Shown here: positions 34,619-44,755 of the stretch, piece by piece
How positions within the stretch are numbered: the first letter of the stretch is position 1
Layout of the letters: each line of letters begins with the position of its first letter
Source of the DNA: Bacteroidales bacterium
GTDB lineage: Bacteria; Bacteroidota; Bacteroidia; Bacteroidales; UBA932
Direction of reading: 5' to 3'
Length of the DNA: 64,000 nt
Assembly: GCA_015060245.1 (NCBI GenBank)
Contig: SUYU01000004.1
Coordinates: forward strand, 81,658-145,657
Position numbers and translations under genes: made by a program
Notes under the pieces: generated by a model
Databases searched by the model: none
What the model was told of the DNA's origin: nothing
The model's input: only the letters and a program-made list of their open reading frames with translations

Positions 34619-35323
34619 ATGAGCGGTATTCTATATCTTATTCCATCTCCTCTTGGCGACAACGAGCCCAGGGAGGTGATTCCGGCACCGGTTTTTGAAC
34701 TGTTGCCGCATTTGCAGCACTTTGTTGTGGAGGAACTCAGGACTGTAAGACGTTATTTGTCAAGGGCAGGTCTCAAGGGAAAGATTGCCGAACTCAATCT
34801 GTATGAACTCAATGAACATACATTGCAGAAAGATGTTGAGTCATATGTACAGATACTTAAGGAGGGCAATGATATAGGACTCATTTCGGAGGCGGGTTTG
34901 CCTGCTGTTGCTGATCCTGGCGCATTGCTTGTTGAACTTGCCCACAAGAATGATATTGAGGTGAGGCCATTTGTGGGGCCATCTTCGTTGATGCTTGCCC
35001 TTATGGCAAGCGGCCTTAACGGCCAGTGCTTTGCATTTACCGGTTATTTGCCTGTAAAACCCGATGAGAGGAGGGCAAAGATCAAGACCATTGAGAAGGT
35101 CTCAATGCAGTTGAAACAGAGCCAGATAATGATAGAGACACCATACAGGAATGACCAGTTGTTTGCCGACCTGCTTGCTGTATGCGGTGCAAATACCAGA
35201 ATCTGCGTAGCGGCAGAGATTACATTGCCTACGCAGTTCATAAAGACAAAAACTGTCGCCCAATGGAAAAAGAGTCCGGTAACAATAGGAAAACGTCCAT
35301 GTGTATTTGTGCTGCTGGCATAG
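34619..35323 (+). CDS. Tetrapyrrole-methylase-family SAM methyltransferase (RsmI-related)
   Basis: 234 residues. ILYLIPSPLGDNEP at the front, VEELRTVRRYL, the glycine-rich DIGLISEAGLPAVADPGA and FVGPSSLMLALMASGL match the RsmI/tetrapyrrole (corrin/porphyrin) methylase fold. RsmI 2'-O-methylates C1402 of 16S rRNA, but its own start is usually GxLYLVxTPIGN and this protein is of the short Bacteroidota variety, so the target is uncertain. It precedes folB by 58 bases in the same direction. Confidence 0.82.
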   Translation: MSGILYLIPSPLGDNEPREVIPAPVFELLPHLQHFVVEELRTVRRYLSRAGLKGKIAELNLYELNEHTLQKDVESYVQILKEGNDIGLISEAGLPAVADPGALLVELAHKNDIEVRPFVGPSSLMLALMASGLNGQCFAFTGYLPVKPDERRAKIKTIEKVSMQLKQSQIMIETPYRNDQLFADLLAVCGANTRICVAAEITLPTQFIKTKTVAQWKKSPVTIGKRPCVFVLLA

Positions 35324-35381
35324 TGCATATGGCAATAATGTATATAAGTTGGAATATTTGAGTAGAAAGTGATATATATTT

Positions 35382-35741
35382 ATGAAGAGAATTGGAAGAA
35401 TAGAACTTGTTGATATGGAGTTTTTCTCAAATCATGGTTGTTTTGAAGAGGAGAGGATAATCGGAAACAGGTTTATTGTAAATTGCGCTGTTGAGTATGA
35501 CTGTACAGCCGCTGCCGGAAGTGACAATATAGAGGATGCATTGAACTATCAGTTGCTATATGATATAGTTAAGAGAGAGATGGCCATTCCTTCACATCTG
35601 CTTGAGCATGTTGCCGGAAGAATCCTGGATGCCATCAAGCAGAGATTCCCGTATGTGCTTTATGCAAAGGTATGTGTTGATAAAAACAATCCTCCGCTCG
35701 GCGGCAAGGTGGGTGCATCAAGGGTTGTAATGGAGTTGTAG
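35382..35741 (+). CDS. folB: Dihydroneopterin aldolase
   Basis: 119 residues, normal for FolB. IELVDMEFFSNHGCFEEERIIGNRF holds the catalytic region, with the substrate Glu in LLEHVAGRIL and the Lys in the KVCVDKNNPPLGG turn. It converts 7,8-dihydroneopterin to 6-hydroxymethyl-dihydropterin in folate synthesis. It is followed 40 bases later by the mtaB ATG and likely shares its transcript. Confidence 0.92.
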   Translation: MKRIGRIELVDMEFFSNHGCFEEERIIGNRFIVNCAVEYDCTAAAGSDNIEDALNYQLLYDIVKREMAIPSHLLEHVAGRILDAIKQRFPYVLYAKVCVDKNNPPLGGKVGASRVVMEL

Positions 35742-35781
35742 AGCAGTGTTTTTACAGGTGACTGGTTTTAAATTTTTAAGT

Positions 35782-37158
35782 ATGGATATTTCCAATAATA
35801 ATATACTTGGGCCGACAGTTGGAGGCAAGGGCAGGAGTGTGGCATTCGTTACATTAGGCTGCAAACTCAATTTCTCTGAAACATCAACCATTGCACAACA
35901 TTTTATTGAGGCTGGTTATGAGCGTGTGGCACAGAACAAGCCTGCTGACATATACGTTATAAATACTTGCTCGGTAACAGAACATGCCGACAAAAAGTGC
36001 AGGAACTTCATACGTAAACTCCACAAGCAGAACCCCGATGCAATAATTGCCGTAACCGGATGCTATGCCCAGTTGAAGCCTCAGGAGATTCTTGATATAG
36101 AGGGTGTTGATATGGTTGTAGGGGCAGACCGCAAAGGTGATCTGTTTCAGTTGGTAAACGAAAACCTCAAGCCGTCGGCTTCAGATAATGATATTCATGC
36201 CAATGAGGCTTCTGATACCAAAGCCGATTCTGTACTCTCTGCAACAAACACTCATGCACGCTTTTCATATTCATGTGCCATTTCAGAGGTAAAGAGTATC
36301 TTCCCTGCCTTTTCTCAGGGAGAGAGAACCAGATCATTCCTCAAGGTGCAGGATGGATGTGATTACCGCTGTTCATACTGTACGATTCCTCTTGCAAGGG
36401 GCAGGAGCAGGAATTTGAGCATTGCAACCATAGTGGAACAGGCAAAGAGGATTGCAGCCAAGGGAATGGTTGAGGTTGTGCTCACAGGAGTAAATACCGG
36501 CGATTTTGGAAAAACTACAGGAGAAAAGTTCATAGATCTGCTAAAGGCGCTCAATGAGGTTGAGGGCATAGAGAGGTACCGTATCTCCTCAATCGAGCCA
36601 AATCTTCTCAATGAAGAGACAATCCGCTGGATAGCAAGCGGAACAAAATTCCAGAACCATTTTCATATTCCGCTCCAGAGCGGTTGTGACAAGATATTGG
36701 CAAAGATGCGCCGTCGTTACAACACCGCAATGTTTTATGATAAAATCTCAATGATAAGGGATATAATGGGTGATGTATTCTTTGGCATTGATGTGATTGT
36801 GGGCTTCCCAGGTGAGAGCGACGAGGATTTTGAAGCAACATATAACTTCTTGAAAGATAAGGTAAAACCTGCATTTATACATGTATTTCCTTACTCCCGA
36901 CGGGCTGATACCGATGCTGCTGTAATGCCTGACCAGGTTCAGGAGAGCATAAAGACCCGCAGGGTGGAGGCCCTTACAGAGTTGAGTGACCGTCTGCACA
37001 AGGAGTATTGCAGCAGATACGAGGGAACAACACAACAGGTACTCTTTGAATCAACACAGAAAGGAGGCATGATGTATGGTTACACCGGCAATTATATAAA
37101 GGTGGAGCGCAAGTATGACAAGTCTCTTATAGGAAAGATTTCAGAGATGACTATATAA
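35782..37158 (+). CDS. mtaB: tRNA t6A37 methylthiotransferase MtaB
   Basis: Start chosen at ATG 35782 (MDISNNN); the track's GTG at 35746 adds a poor N-terminus. 458 residues. N-terminal UPF0004 domain with the three cluster Cys: GCKLNFSE, NTCSVTEHADKKC and TGCYAQL; radical-SAM motif CDYRCSYC in DGCDYRCSYCTIP; C-terminal TRAM-like region. It converts t6A37 of tRNA to ms2t6A. TsaD, which makes the t6A substrate, is encoded at 41858. An insert of about 35 residues (SDNDIHANEASDTK) precedes the radical-SAM domain. Confidence 0.92.
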   Translation: MDISNNNILGPTVGGKGRSVAFVTLGCKLNFSETSTIAQHFIEAGYERVAQNKPADIYVINTCSVTEHADKKCRNFIRKLHKQNPDAIIAVTGCYAQLKPQEILDIEGVDMVVGADRKGDLFQLVNENLKPSASDNDIHANEASDTKADSVLSATNTHARFSYSCAISEVKSIFPAFSQGERTRSFLKVQDGCDYRCSYCTIPLARGRSRNLSIATIVEQAKRIAAKGMVEVVLTGVNTGDFGKTTGEKFIDLLKALNEVEGIERYRISSIEPNLLNEETIRWIASGTKFQNHFHIPLQSGCDKILAKMRRRYNTAMFYDKISMIRDIMGDVFFGIDVIVGFPGESDEDFEATYNFLKDKVKPAFIHVFPYSRRADTDAAVMPDQVQESIKTRRVEALTELSDRLHKEYCSRYEGTTQQVLFESTQKGGMMYGYTGNYIKVERKYDKSLIGKISEMTI

Positions 37159-37181
37159 TCAAGTCCGGAGGTTTGAGAAAA

Positions 37182-40100
37182 TTATTGGGCTATGGGGCCA
37201 TCAGGGGTATCATCAGTTGGGATGATGCCCTTTTTCTTTAGCCTGGCCTCTTTGCGCTCCATTTTTTTGCGCTCCTTTTCGCGCTTTTCATACTCCTTCT
37301 GCTCCTTGCTTTTCTTTCGGAAAATATCCTTGAAGCGGTAAAACTCCTGCTGGTAACTTAAACCGATTCCGCTCCTTTGGCTGTCATCCAGATAATTGGA
37401 GTACTGGTCAGCGGCGTGGGAGAAGAGGTTCATGCGCATTTTTCCGCTCTTGTCCAGTTTTAGTTCTACATCCACATTGCCTATGACACCTCTGTTGGTT
37501 GAACTCTGGTATGGGTCATTTCCAATGCTTCCGTTGATTGAGAGCCTGTTGTTGAAGAGTTGTGTTGAGACTGCAACATCAAAGATATCAGTTCCCTTGT
37601 CGCCCGGCTGATAGTTGAAACCAAGGTCAAGGGGTATGCCCAGTTGCTGCAGTATTGTGTTTATCTGGTTGCTCAGAATCTCTGATACGTTCGAGTAGAG
37701 GATTGTTGAGTTGTTGGTAATGCCCGATTGCTCATCCGGGAGGAATCCTCCGGAGATGAGAAGTGCGGCAAACTGTTTCTGAATCTTGCCTTCGGTATTG
37801 AGTGCGCTTTCAACCCTCACTTTGGTTGTAGGGTCAAGGTCCGGTATATCAATATTGAACTTGAGTTCGGGATTCATAAGATTTCCGCTCATTATTATTT
37901 CGCAGTTTACAGTACGTCTTGTACTTACCGAACTTGTATCTGCAATAAGTGTGTTAATTGCGGCTTTGGTCCTGTAAATTGCTGTAAGGTTGAGTGTTGT
38001 GTTGTCAATTCCTCCATTGAAATGGATTGTACCTCCCGGCTGGATTATGAAATCCTTTGTTGCAAATCCAAATCCCGACAATACAAACTTGTAGTTGCCC
38101 TCATTGATCACGTAGTCTCCGAATATGTCAAAAACACTCTTGGAAGGGTTGATGTCAAGGTTTATAAGACCGCTTCCGTTTGCGCGGATTATGTCACCCA
38201 GTGATTTGTTTATTTCAATGAAGACCTCTGCGTCGGGGTTGGCATTGGCGCGCAGCAGCACCTGCATCTGTGATGCGCTCCTGGCCTTTGTCCTGTTTTG
38301 CATAAGGGAGTCATAGAAGTCTGTAACCCTCTTGCTCTCCGGCTCCTTGAATGTGAGAAGGTTTGTTTGTGTTGCTGTTTCAGTAGAACTTAACGGTATA
38401 TGAAGTGCGGTCTTCTCATCAGGACGCACATTTATGTCAAGCAAAATGTTGCTGAATGGGCCCTTTACACCAAATGAGCCTGTTGCATAGGCATTTCCAT
38501 AAAAATACTCATTGTCGCTCTCCCTGGTGTTGAGGCACTCAAGATTCTTGAATCTTATGTTGGCATCAATTCTGGCATCCCTGAAATAGTTGTAGTGCAG
38601 GCCTCCGGTAACGTTGCCTTTATTTCCATATTTGTCGGAAACTTCAAGACCGTCGGCAAAAATGCCCTTTTCATTGAGTATAACCGGGCCGTTCAGTGTA
38701 TACGGAACATTGGTGTAATTTACGGTAAAGTTGAAATTGTCAAACCGGCAGTTTTCGCCGTTGAGGCTCAATTGGTCAAGCGGACCGCTCAAATTCACGT
38801 TGCCCGAGAATGTTCCTGCCGATTTTGATATTATGTCAGCCAAAAACGGTTCAAAATAGGTCACCGACAGATTGTCAAGCGAGCCCTCAAGATTGAGGTA
38901 ATTGCCTTCCGGCTTGAAGTAGCCCGAGACCATCATGTTTCTTCTGCCGTTGAGTTTTGAGTTTACAAGTATATTGAAACGCTTTTGGGGCTGGTACCAT
39001 TTGCTCATAATCTTCATTACTCCCACAGGATTCCTGTATACATATACCGAATCTCCTGTAAGGTCAAGGAATACGTTTGAGTTGTTTCCAAAGGTTGAGA
39101 CTCTGGCATTGCCCGAAAAGAATCCTTCAATATTGAAAGGCCTGTTGAGGAAGAGGTTGAAGACCTTTATGTCAAATTGGTTGAGGCCAAGGTTAAGTGA
39201 GTCCATTTTTGTTTTTGAGAGGAGTCCGTCGGCACTCAGATACTGGTTGCCGTTGGTGAGCCTGAATCCTTCAATAGCAACGGAACTGTCGGCCAAAATG
39301 ATGTTTGACGGATTGAGTTGCCATCTGTTGCCTTTGAGCATTATATGGGAGTTGCTGTCAAGAGTAAAACGAATTGAATCCTTCAAAAATCCTATTTTGG
39401 TGCCTATAAGGGCGTTGCTCATCTCCTGTGATGTGTTCCTGATGGCAAAAAGTGCATCAAAGAGATTCTCTTTGCCCTTTAGGGTAAAGATTGAACTGTC
39501 CATCCTCATGCCGGCAACCCTTATGTTGTCGCCCTTCATGCGGATACTGAGCAGTGAATCCCTGTTGTCCAACTCAAGGTTGAGTCCCTTTATGAAGTTG
39601 CGGTTGTAGACAATTCCTCCGGAGTTAAGTGAGAAGTCAAAAAGGTTGTCGCTCCCAATGCCGGTCTCAATTTCTGTATTCTCCTCTATGTAGAGCCCCG
39701 GAAGTATGAACTGGCATAGGGCAGAGGAGTTGTTTGTCTTTACCTTGAGTCTGTATGAATTGCCGTCATTGTATATCTCTTCAAGTTTGTCGGCAGAAAG
39801 CGTACCGCTGTTTTCCGAAAAGAGGTTGCCGGCATTCTTGTACATTGTCACTGCTACAAGTTTCTTTACAAAAGAGGTTGCCGGTGCGGTTCCGTCAAAC
39901 TCGGCGTCTATAAATGGGGCGGTCAGCAAAATGTTGTAATTATGGTTTCCTGCATGTGAAGTGAGTTTGACAGGACCAAGTTTGTGCTCGCCATTGCTGT
40001 TGCGGTATGTTGCACTCATTACATTTATATTGCCGACAATATCCTTCTGGGCAGTCGTGGTAAAGTTTGCGGTGGTACGCAAATTTACTACAGATATGGT

Positions 40101-41810
40101 ATCCCTTTTGTCAAAATTGAGTGCAGCAAGATTGGCATGAGGTATGTCTGCAAAGAAATTGTACTTGCTCTCCTTTTTTGTGTCAAAGGAGAAGAGCCCC
40201 TGGAACATGAAGTCAAGGTTGGGGTCATGGCATACTATACGGCCGTCAAAGTAGCGGTTGTTGTATTTGCCTACTGCTGCAATGTTTGAGTAGTTGTAAC
40301 CGTTGAAACCAAGTTTTTCTACCCTTACGCTGTCTATTGAAAGGGTTAGGCCGCTCCGTTTTGTTACAAGGGCTGAGATGGCGCCCTTCATGTCAACTTC
40401 TCCAAGTATATCGGCCGATATCACCTTGCCCACATCAAAATTGTGGCTTGTAGCATTTCCCTTTATTACAAAACCATTGAGTTTGGGGTCATTCTTCAGA
40501 AGCATGTCAACATCAATGCTTCCAACCTGTGATGTGAGTGATCCGTGAGCCACAAAGTCATCAGGAAGTCCAATGAGTGAGCCCTTGAATATGTATCTGA
40601 TGCCCGGTGCAAGTCTCTTGAAGAACTCTATGCCCGATTTTCCGCTGATTGCACCCACAACCCTTGAGATATCGTTGCTTGTGGTATAACTATCTTTTAT
40701 CTCCACAACTGTCATGGTCTGTTCAATGTCTGGCAGACCGGTCATCCTTACTGACAGATCAACCATAGTCTCGCCTGACTTTGATCTTACCTCGATGGAA
40801 CGGCTTCTCAAATCGCAAACAGGACCGCTCACTTTGCCGTTTATATAGAGCCCGAGGGTGCTTGTGTACAGACTTGGCGCTATTCTTCCTATAGTCTTGA
40901 AACTCAAATATGAGTTGTTGAGTTCTGCATCAAGTTCAACCAGTTCGGTAAATTCACCCAGGTCTCTGGGTGAGGTGTATTTCATGCTGAAGAAGTCTGC
41001 ATTTACCCGTGAGAAGTTGTCGGCAATCACCAGGTCGTTTATACGGGCCTCTGTTGCGCTCAACTCTATATTTCCATTGAGTTCCCTCAATGCAAAACCG
41101 CTGCGGTCACAGCCGCTGATCTTCTTGATGTGGCCAAAAATTGTATCCCTTTCAACCCTTACATTGTTTATGTCAATATTTATGTTCCGGACATCAAGGT
41201 TGGCAAAATTTATTATGCTGTCACCCTTTGAAATGAACTTGTCGGGATTATTTAAAATGAATCTGAAATCTTTTATCTTAAGCGAGTTGGCCAAAAGTTT
41301 TATAGGGAATCCCTTTTTTGTGGTATCCTTCTCCCTCTCGGGGTCAATTTTGAATATTCTTGCAAGGTTTGTCCTGCCCTGTCCGCCCTCATTCTGAATG
41401 GCAAAGAGACCATCCTGTATATATATCCGGTTGAGGCTTACCTTCAGTTTCATGAGGTCTGTACTCTTGAGTGATACAGAAATTTTGCCGCAGTGGAGCA
41501 GTGTATCGGTCTGGTTGAAGTTGCGCTTCAGTGAGTCAAGATGGGCAGAGTGTTCAGTTGAGACTATTGATACGTCCTGAAGAATAATCTTGTTGAAGAA
41601 GATGAAGTATATTTTTCCAATATCTATCTTGCCGTTGATCTGTTTGGATGCAGTCTTTACAATCTCCTTAATGATAAGGGTTTGCGTTGCCGGAAACTGC
41701 AGCGCAATATATCCTGTGACCTGAATTGTTATCAGGGCAATAAGGAGCCAGACAAATATTTTCTTGAGCGTTTTGATAAATTTGTGGAATAAATGCATTT
41801 TAAATAACAA
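37182..41810 (-). CDS. tamB: TamB-like envelope lipid-transport/assembly protein
   Basis: 1542 residues. An N-terminal membrane anchor (about 16-34, VWLLIALITIQVTGYIAL) is followed by the AsmA/TamB beta-taco fold of many short beta repeats across the periplasm. The C-terminal TamB (DUF490) domain is marked by DYVINEGNYKFVLSGFGFATKDFIIQPGGTIHFNGG and QINTILQQLGIPLDLGFNYQPG. The last 45 residues are charged (KKSKEQKEYEKREKERKK). TamB-like proteins carry phospholipids to the outer membrane. The true start may be the ATG four codons later (MHLFHKF). No tamA lies beside it. Divergent from tsaD. Confidence 0.9.
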   Translation of the reverse strand: MLFKMHLFHKFIKTLKKIFVWLLIALITIQVTGYIALQFPATQTLIIKEIVKTASKQINGKIDIGKIYFIFFNKIILQDVSIVSTEHSAHLDSLKRNFNQTDTLLHCGKISVSLKSTDLMKLKVSLNRIYIQDGLFAIQNEGGQGRTNLARIFKIDPEREKDTTKKGFPIKLLANSLKIKDFRFILNNPDKFISKGDSIINFANLDVRNINIDINNVRVERDTIFGHIKKISGCDRSGFALRELNGNIELSATEARINDLVIADNFSRVNADFFSMKYTSPRDLGEFTELVELDAELNNSYLSFKTIGRIAPSLYTSTLGLYINGKVSGPVCDLRSRSIEVRSKSGETMVDLSVRMTGLPDIEQTMTVVEIKDSYTTSNDISRVVGAISGKSGIEFFKRLAPGIRYIFKGSLIGLPDDFVAHGSLTSQVGSIDVDMLLKNDPKLNGFVIKGNATSHNFDVGKVISADILGEVDMKGAISALVTKRSGLTLSIDSVRVEKLGFNGYNYSNIAAVGKYNNRYFDGRIVCHDPNLDFMFQGLFSFDTKKESKYNFFADIPHANLAALNFDKRDTISVVNLRTTANFTTTAQKDIVGNINVMSATYRNSNGEHKLGPVKLTSHAGNHNYNILLTAPFIDAEFDGTAPATSFVKKLVAVTMYKNAGNLFSENSGTLSADKLEEIYNDGNSYRLKVKTNNSSALCQFILPGLYIEENTEIETGIGSDNLFDFSLNSGGIVYNRNFIKGLNLELDNRDSLLSIRMKGDNIRVAGMRMDSSIFTLKGKENLFDALFAIRNTSQEMSNALIGTKIGFLKDSIRFTLDSNSHIMLKGNRWQLNPSNIILADSSVAIEGFRLTNGNQYLSADGLLSKTKMDSLNLGLNQFDIKVFNLFLNRPFNIEGFFSGNARVSTFGNNSNVFLDLTGDSVYVYRNPVGVMKIMSKWYQPQKRFNILVNSKLNGRRNMMVSGYFKPEGNYLNLEGSLDNLSVTYFEPFLADIISKSAGTFSGNVNLSGPLDQLSLNGENCRFDNFNFTVNYTNVPYTLNGPVILNEKGIFADGLEVSDKYGNKGNVTGGLHYNYFRDARIDANIRFKNLECLNTRESDNEYFYGNAYATGSFGVKGPFSNILLDINVRPDEKTALHIPLSSTETATQTNLLTFKEPESKRVTDFYDSLMQNRTKARSASQMQVLLRANANPDAEVFIEINKSLGDIIRANGSGLINLDINPSKSVFDIFGDYVINEGNYKFVLSGFGFATKDFIIQPGGTIHFNGGIDNTTLNLTAIYRTKAAINTLIADTSSVSTRRTVNCEIIMSGNLMNPELKFNIDIPDLDPTTKVRVESALNTEGKIQKQFAALLISGGFLPDEQSGITNNSTILYSNVSEILSNQINTILQQLGIPLDLGFNYQPGDKGTDIFDVAVSTQLFNNRLSINGSIGNDPYQSSTNRGVIGNVDVELKLDKSGKMRMNLFSHAADQYSNYLDDSQRSGIGLSYQQEFYRFKDIFRKKSKEQKEYEKREKERKKMERKEARLKKKGIIPTDDTPDGPIAQ

Positions 41811-41830
41811 AAATAATTAAAAAAACTGAG

Positions 41831-41838
41831 TAGATTTG
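41831..41838 (+). promoter_or_regulatory. -7 box before tsaD
   Basis: TAGATTTG lies 19 bases before the tsaD ATG in the 47-base divergent gap from tamB. No TTTG is found at the expected -33 position, so the call is tentative. Confidence 0.4.
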
Positions 41839-41857
41839 TAAAAATTTTAACATCTGT

Positions 41858-42883
41858 ATGAGTTATTTGATTTTAGGTATAGAATCTTCATGTGATGATA
41901 CGTCTGCTGCAGTTTTGAGGGATGAGTTTCTGCTCTCAAATGTTATGGCCAGCCAGGATGTTCACCGCAATTATGGTGGCGTTATTCCTGAACTTGCCTC
42001 AAGGGCGCATCAGATAAATATACTGCCGGTCGTGGACCAGGCAATAAAGCAGGCCGGTGTAAAACTGGAGGATATTGATGCCATAGCCTTTACCAGAGGG
42101 CCGGGACTGCTCGGATCACTCCTTGTAGGAACATCGTTTGCAAAGGGGCTCTCCCTTGCCATAAACAAACCCCTTGTAGAGGTCAACCATCTTCAGGGAC
42201 ATATTCTTTCACACTTCATAAAACAAGCCGGCAAGGAGAATCGTTCTCCGGAATTTCCTTTTTTGGCACTTTTGGTTTCTGGCGGCCATACACAGATTGT
42301 AAAGGTTACTGATTATTTGAATTTTGAGGTGATTGGCCATACAATCGATGATGCTGTGGGAGAGGCATTTGACAAGTGTGCCAAAATGATGGGACTCGGT
42401 TATCCGGGAGGTCCTGTCGTTGACAGACTCGCAAAGGAGGGTGATGAGAACCGTTTCAAATTCTCCAAACCTCACATTGCAGGACTGGATTACAGTTTCA
42501 GTGGAATAAAGACATCGCTGCTCTACTTTTTGAGGGACCAACTCAAGGAGAATGAGAATTTCATAGAGGAGAACAAGGCCGATATATGCGCCTCATTCCA
42601 GAAGCATCTTATTGACATTCTTCTTGACAAACTGATTAAGGCTGTCAAGCAGACCGGTATAAGGACCATTACCCTCGGAGGTGGTGTGTCGGCGAATTCG
42701 GGCCTGCGTAACAGAATTGAGTATGAGGGCCAAAAGCGTGGTTGGAATACATTTATTCCTGAATTCAAGTTTACTACCGACAATGCAGCCATGATTGCAA
42801 TGAGCGGATTATGCAAATTCCGCCTTGGAATGACATGTGAAATAGATGTTCCGCCCATATCAAGGGCTGCGGAGATGAAGTAG
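41858..42883 (+). CDS. tsaD: tRNA t6A37 threonylcarbamoyltransferase TsaD
   Basis: 341 residues, the usual length. GIESSCDDTSAAVL at the N-terminus, the metal-binding VNHLQGHILSHF (HxxxH), LLVSGGHTQIV, and the C-terminal TLGGGVSANSGLRNR and TTDNAAMIA. TsaD transfers threonylcarbamoyl from TC-AMP to A37 of tRNAs reading ANN codons, working with TsaB and TsaE, which are not in this window. Its product is the substrate of MtaB, encoded 5 kb before it. Confidence 0.96.
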   Translation: MSYLILGIESSCDDTSAAVLRDEFLLSNVMASQDVHRNYGGVIPELASRAHQINILPVVDQAIKQAGVKLEDIDAIAFTRGPGLLGSLLVGTSFAKGLSLAINKPLVEVNHLQGHILSHFIKQAGKENRSPEFPFLALLVSGGHTQIVKVTDYLNFEVIGHTIDDAVGEAFDKCAKMMGLGYPGGPVVDRLAKEGDENRFKFSKPHIAGLDYSFSGIKTSLLYFLRDQLKENENFIEENKADICASFQKHLIDILLDKLIKAVKQTGIRTITLGGGVSANSGLRNRIEYEGQKRGWNTFIPEFKFTTDNAAMIAMSGLCKFRLGMTCEIDVPPISRAAEMK

Positions 42884-42960
42884 TGACGCCATTTGAACAA
42901 TGCCTTTGCCGTTGTTACCGGTATTTTATAAAGAGAAAGAGATATTAATCCATATATCAG

Positions 42961-44580
42961 ATGAGAGAAGTAGAGGTCGTATTCAATGCCATAAAGCCAC
43001 CGCGTGAGGAGGAGTTGCTCTCTGCAGCAGCGAGAAAGGCGGGGCTTACCCCAAAACAGGTAACAAGTCACCAGGTTGTAAAGCGTTCGCTTGATGCGCG
43101 CGGCTCTTCTGTACAGTACAGGTACAGGGTTCAGGTTGCGGCAAAAGGGGAGGAGCAGGTTCAGAAATATGAACTTGCGCCATATCTGAATGTTTCAGAC
43201 GCACCTCAGGAAAAGAGTGTGGTTATAGTGGGAGCAGGTCCTGCAGGTCTCTTTGCGGCCCTGTCTCTGCTTCAGCATGGCTTAAAACCAATTATTCTTG
43301 AGCGCGGAAAGGATGTGCATGCACGTAAATTTGATATGGCAAAACTCTCCAAGGAGGGAGTTGTTGACCCCAATTCAAATTACTGTTTTGGCGAAGGTGG
43401 TGCCGGAACATTCTCCGACGGCAAACTCTACACCCGTTCAAACAAGAGGGGCGACATAAGAAAAGTACTTCACCAGTTTGTGCAGTTCGGTGCCGACAGT
43501 TCTATACTTATAGAGTCCCATGCCCATATCGGCAGCGACAGATTGCCCCGAATAATTGAGGCAATGCGAAATTGTATAATTGAGCATGGTGGAGAGGTCC
43601 ATTTCAATACAAGGGCTGTGGATTTTGTCAGGGGCGAAGAGGGCAACTGGAGTGTTATCTGTGAGAGGATTGCGTCCGCTGAGTCTCAAATGTCAGATTC
43701 CCGTGACGATGCGGTGGCAGGCTCTTCAAAAGAAATGATCTCTTTTGAGGCTCCCAATATAATTTTGGCAACAGGCCACTCGGCAAGGGATGTTTATGAG
43801 TTATTCAACAGCAAGGGCTGGGATATTGAGGCCAAAGGCTTTGCTCTTGGTGTAAGGGCTGAGCATCCCCAGCAGTTGATAAATAATATACAATATAGGG
43901 GCAAATATCATCCTTCACTTCCTGCGGCAGAGTATTCTCTTGTATGTCAGGTAGATGGAAGAGGCGTTTTCTCATTCTGCATGTGCCCTGGCGGAATTCT
44001 GGTGCCGTCGGCAACAGGGCCTGGTGAAGGAGTGCTTAATGGAATGAGCAATTCAATGCGTAATTCAAAGTGGGCGAATGCCGGTATTGTTGTTTCTGTA
44101 AATCCCGAAGATGTGCCGGAGTATGCCTCATACGGTCCGTTGCAGTTGTTGCGTTTTCAGCAGGATGTTGAGCGCAAGATGTTTGAACATACAGGTTCAA
44201 TCAAGGCTCCTGCCCAGAGAATGAATGACTTTGTAAAGGGAAAACTCTCTGCCGATTTGCCAAAGACATCCTATGTTCCCGGTGCAGTCTCTGCACCCCT
44301 ACATGAACTTTTGCCCCCTTTTGTGGCCGACAGATTGAGAAAAGCCTTTCTTGAATTCAACAAGAAGATGCATGGCTACTACACATCTGATGCACTCCTG
44401 TTGGGTGTGGAGTCAAGAACTTCTTCACCTGTACGTATACCGCGGGATGCGGAGACCATGCAACATGTTTCCCTTAAAGGAGTATATCCTTGCGGTGAGG
44501 GTGCCGGTTACTCCGGCGGAATTGTCTCTTCTGCCCTTGACGGTATAAATGCTGCCGAGAAGATTGCAGCAAGTGTGTAA
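42961..44580 (+). CDS. FAD-dependent dehydrogenase, COG2509 family
   Basis: 539 residues. An N-terminal domain of about 85 residues (REEELLSAAARKAGLTPKQV) precedes the dinucleotide fold VVIVGAGPAGLFAALSL; then ILERGKDVHARKFD, NYCFGEGGAGTFSDGKLYTR and the C-terminal YPCGEGAGYSGGIVSSALDG. These match the uncharacterised COG2509 dehydrogenases, widespread in anaerobes. The reaction is unknown. It is 77 bases after tsaD and ends before a strong terminator. Confidence 0.88.
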   Translation: MREVEVVFNAIKPPREEELLSAAARKAGLTPKQVTSHQVVKRSLDARGSSVQYRYRVQVAAKGEEQVQKYELAPYLNVSDAPQEKSVVIVGAGPAGLFAALSLLQHGLKPIILERGKDVHARKFDMAKLSKEGVVDPNSNYCFGEGGAGTFSDGKLYTRSNKRGDIRKVLHQFVQFGADSSILIESHAHIGSDRLPRIIEAMRNCIIEHGGEVHFNTRAVDFVRGEEGNWSVICERIASAESQMSDSRDDAVAGSSKEMISFEAPNIILATGHSARDVYELFNSKGWDIEAKGFALGVRAEHPQQLINNIQYRGKYHPSLPAAEYSLVCQVDGRGVFSFCMCPGGILVPSATGPGEGVLNGMSNSMRNSKWANAGIVVSVNPEDVPEYASYGPLQLLRFQQDVERKMFEHTGSIKAPAQRMNDFVKGKLSADLPKTSYVPGAVSAPLHELLPPFVADRLRKAFLEFNKKMHGYYTSDALLLGVESRTSSPVRIPRDAETMQHVSLKGVYPCGEGAGYSGGIVSSALDGINAAEKIAASV

Positions 44581-44628
44581 ATCTGTTTTTAACAGGTGCT
44601 TATTTGGCAAACAGACCCAATATATTTA

Positions 44629-44682
44629 CAAAAAAAGCGTGTGACTGAGAAGTATTCCACTTTTTCAGCCACACGCTTTTTG
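44629..44682. terminator. Bidirectional terminator after FAD dehydrogenase gene
   Basis: A 12-bp stem AAAAAGCGTGTG / CACACGCTTTTT encloses a 26-base loop that can itself fold. It lies between the convergent dehydrogenase and SlyD-like genes, with A-rich and T-rich ends suited to both directions. Confidence 0.85.
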
Positions 44683-44755
44683 GAGGGATAAATTATCCTA
44701 TTTTGCGATTTTCGCCGGTGAAACGGCAATATGCCAATGCCGGCTTTGATATTCA

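Noticed and set aside
38935-39609. 224-residue + strand ORF
   Set aside because: Antisense to tamB; such long shadows arise from its codon use. No start context or family pattern.
40858-41397. 179-residue + strand ORF
   Set aside because: Antisense shadow of tamB with no recognisable domain.
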